A stretch of DNA of 64,000 nt from JANQEU01 sp965601455 (lineage in GTDB: Bacteria > Bacteroidota > Bacteroidia > Cytophagales > Cyclobacteriaceae), in assembly GCA_965601455.1 (NCBI GenBank), contig OZ271831.1, positions 2,480,001-2,544,000 on the forward strand, in the 5' to 3' direction. The position numbers and the translations under genes are program-made. Each line of letters opens with the position of its first letter. Within the stretch, counting starts at the first letter, position 1. This document shows positions 62,493 to 64,000 of this stretch, in pieces. The notes below the pieces were generated by a model. The model searched no databases, was not told the origin of the DNA, and worked only from the letters and a program-made list of their open reading frames with translations.

Positions 62493-62698
62493 TAGTACCA
62501 GACACTATTATTTCGACGTCGATACAACTGTCGGAAATTCATCAAGAACGCCAGCGCCATATAGATAATAATCGGTGATCCGAAGGTGATGAAGGAGGCA
62601 TAAATGAAAAATAATCGGATACTTGAGGTCGGAATTCTGAGTATCTCGCCAAGCCAGGTACAGACTCCAAAAGACTGTTTTTCAAGGAAATCCCGCAT
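62489..62698 (-). CDS. PspC-domain membrane protein
   Basis: The 69-aa product fits the PspC domain: MRDFLEKQSFGVCTWLGEILRIPTSSIRLFFIYASFITFGSPIIIYMALAFLM, with one to two membrane segments and a basic tail. PspC proteins take part in envelope-stress responses; free-standing short versions are common in Bacteroidota. No other psp genes are nearby. Confidence 0.85.
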   Translation of the reverse strand: MRDFLEKQSFGVCTWLGEILRIPTSSIRLFFIYASFITFGSPIIIYMALAFLMNFRQLYRRRNNSVWYY

Positions 62699-62837
62699 AC
62701 TTTTCAGTGTCTTTTCAGTTTACGTAGCAAAGATAACGATTAAGGAGGTTATTTTGTTATTCCTTGCGTAGCCTAAAATATATTTTTAGCTATTATTGCG
62801 TTACAAAGTCAATTTTGAGAAAGCGAAAACTAAAATC

Positions 62838-64000
62838 ATGATTAAAATGAAAAACCTCAACCTAGCGCTATCTACGCTCATTGCTGCATCCCTTTTCACC
62901 GGATGTGCATTGAGTAACATGGTGAAACTTGCTGCTCAGCAAGATTTGCAGGTTGACCCCAACCCACTGGAGCTTCATGCCGGAAAAGTCAGCTACAACA
63001 TGTCAGCTGTTTTACCTCCGAAAATGCTCCCTTCTGGCAAAGTTTATACGCTAAAAAACTTGTACCAGTATGGAGATAAGGAAATGGAAATTGGAGAAAT
63101 CGAATTCAAAGCGGATGATTTCCCTAATAGTAGCTCTACTACCTCTAGAAAAAGTGCAGATTTTGAATTCAACTTCAGCGACGAACTGAACCCAGGTAAA
63201 TTGGTTGTTCAGGGTGTGGCGATGGATCCAAGAAACGGAAAATCAGCTAACACTCCGAAATTGGATGTGGCTGTAGGTATTATCACGACCTCAACAGGAG
63301 TTAAAGACAATTACGTTTCTGCTTATGCTTTTCATGGTTACAATGACAAAGAAGAGCTGGAGCCTACAAATGTTGACTTTTATTTCCAGCAAGGAAGATC
63401 AACTCTTTCTGCGAGCATTTCAACTGATGGAACCAGCAACAGAGAGAAGCAAAGAAACCTTGCTGCTTTCATTGCAGACAAAAACGTAACACGAACAGTG
63501 ACAATTACCGGTACTCACTCTCCTGAAGGTACTGAAACTGTGAACACAGACCTTTCAGAAGATCGTGCAAAGAGAATTGAAGACTACTACCGAGCTCAAA
63601 TGAGAAGATACGACTATAAAGGAATGGCGGATAGCATCAAGTTTATCTTGAAGCCTGTTGTTCAGGACTGGTCGGCATTCAGAAATGCTTTGAAAGAGTA
63701 TGATGGAATCGGTGATGATGCAAAGAGCCAGATGACAGCTATCATTGATGGATCTGGATCGTTTGTGGATAAGGAAAAAGAATTAAGAAAAGTTGATGGA
63801 TATCAAAAGGTTTTCGATGACGTATACCCTGGTTTACGATCAGCTAAAACTGAAATTCTTACCGTAATCGAGAAGAAATCAGCAGCAGAAATTTCTGTGT
63901 TATCCAAGCAAATAGTTAGTGAGGAAGTAAGTGCAGATACACTTTCTGACGAAGAACTAATGTATAGTGCAACTCTTACACCTTCTCTTGAAGAGAAAGC
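62838..64000 (+). CDS. OmpA-like lipoprotein, C-terminus beyond the window
   Basis: An ATG at 62838 opens a frame with no stop to the window end (387 codons seen). The signal MIKMKNLNLALSTLIAASLF ends in TGC, a lipobox with Cys23, though a Met4 start is possible. The middle (about 175-255) resembles an OmpA peptidoglycan-binding domain: VDFYFQQGRSTLSASIS, RNLAAFIADKNVTRTVTITGTHSPEGTETVNTDLSEDRAKRIEDYY. More helical sequence follows. It may anchor an outer-membrane or gliding/secretion complex to the wall; the partner is not visible. Confidence 0.8.
   Translation, partial: MIKMKNLNLALSTLIAASLFTGCALSNMVKLAAQQDLQVDPNPLELHAGKVSYNMSAVLPPKMLPSGKVYTLKNLYQYGDKEMEIGEIEFKADDFPNSSSTTSRKSADFEFNFSDELNPGKLVVQGVAMDPRNGKSANTPKLDVAVGIITTSTGVKDNYVSAYAFHGYNDKEELEPTNVDFYFQQGRSTLSASISTDGTSNREKQRNLAAFIADKNVTRTVTITGTHSPEGTETVNTDLSEDRAKRIEDYYRAQMRRYDYKGMADSIKFILKPVVQDWSAFRNALKEYDGIGDDAKSQMTAIIDGSGSFVDKEKELRKVDGYQKVFDDVYPGLRSAKTEILTVIEKKSAAEISVLSKQIVSEEVSADTLSDEELMYSATLTPSLEEK

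Overview
The window looks like a chromosome segment of a marine-type Cytophagales-like Bacteroidota. The evidence is a TonB-dependent receptor with STN domain, DUF4249 and DUF5686 proteins, a gliding-motility (type IX secretion) C-terminal sorting domain, many short lipoprotein signals, few Shine-Dalgarno sites and moderate AT content. It carries core genes (rplT, rpmI, infC, thrS, hisS, gltBD, ybaB) interleaved with accessory loci. There is no phage, insertion sequence or CRISPR array.

Layout. 1-7353 (minus): start of an exported protein, then a DUF5686 outer-membrane protein, a TPR lipoprotein, thrS, infC (apparent AUC start), rpmI and rplT in one direction. 7423-10247: an SOS-like module. 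A LexA-type HTH-S24 repressor and a 96-aa unknown are divergent from a four-helix-bundle protein and dinB, across a promoter region with several copies of a 15-bp palindrome (ACTAAT-N3-ATTAGT). The same palindrome, in perfect form, precedes a small unknown gene at 27284. 10370-14004: histidine kinase and small envelope proteins. 14168-25754: a sugar/sugar-acid catabolic cluster (polyphosphate-glucokinase-like kinase, TIM-barrel isomerases, RraA-like aldolase, enolase-superfamily dehydratase, mannonate dehydratase UxuA, sialate O-acetylesterase, AGE-type epimerase, Gfo/Idh oxidoreductase, FAH-family KdaD-like enzyme). Several of these carry Tat or Sec signals.

27631-35026 (minus): a TonB-receptor operon holding two DUF4249 paralogues around an MG2-like secreted protein. 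Both DUF4249 genes seem to start with CTG. 35198-38903: small lipoproteins/exported proteins and a GNAT acetyltransferase. 39150-40122: a tandem array built from a tRNA(CAU) gene and its terminator, with three identical pseudo-tRNA copies carrying two insertions each, followed by the intact tRNA. 41243-44924: a tight four-gene operon, ACP - cytochrome P450 - MBOAT acyltransferase - SGNH/DltD-like protein. It resembles a Dlt-type surface acylation system without its ligase but with a P450, and is the best candidate here for an undescribed system. 45075-62492: an MFS sugar transporter, gltB-gltD, a TerB-ABCG fusion transporter, a YdcF-family protein, hisS, a T9SS-sorted protein, ybaB and a glycosyltransferase. 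62838-64000: the start of an OmpA-like lipoprotein that runs off the end.

All functional calls are read from protein sequence by eye and memory of the families. No search was run.
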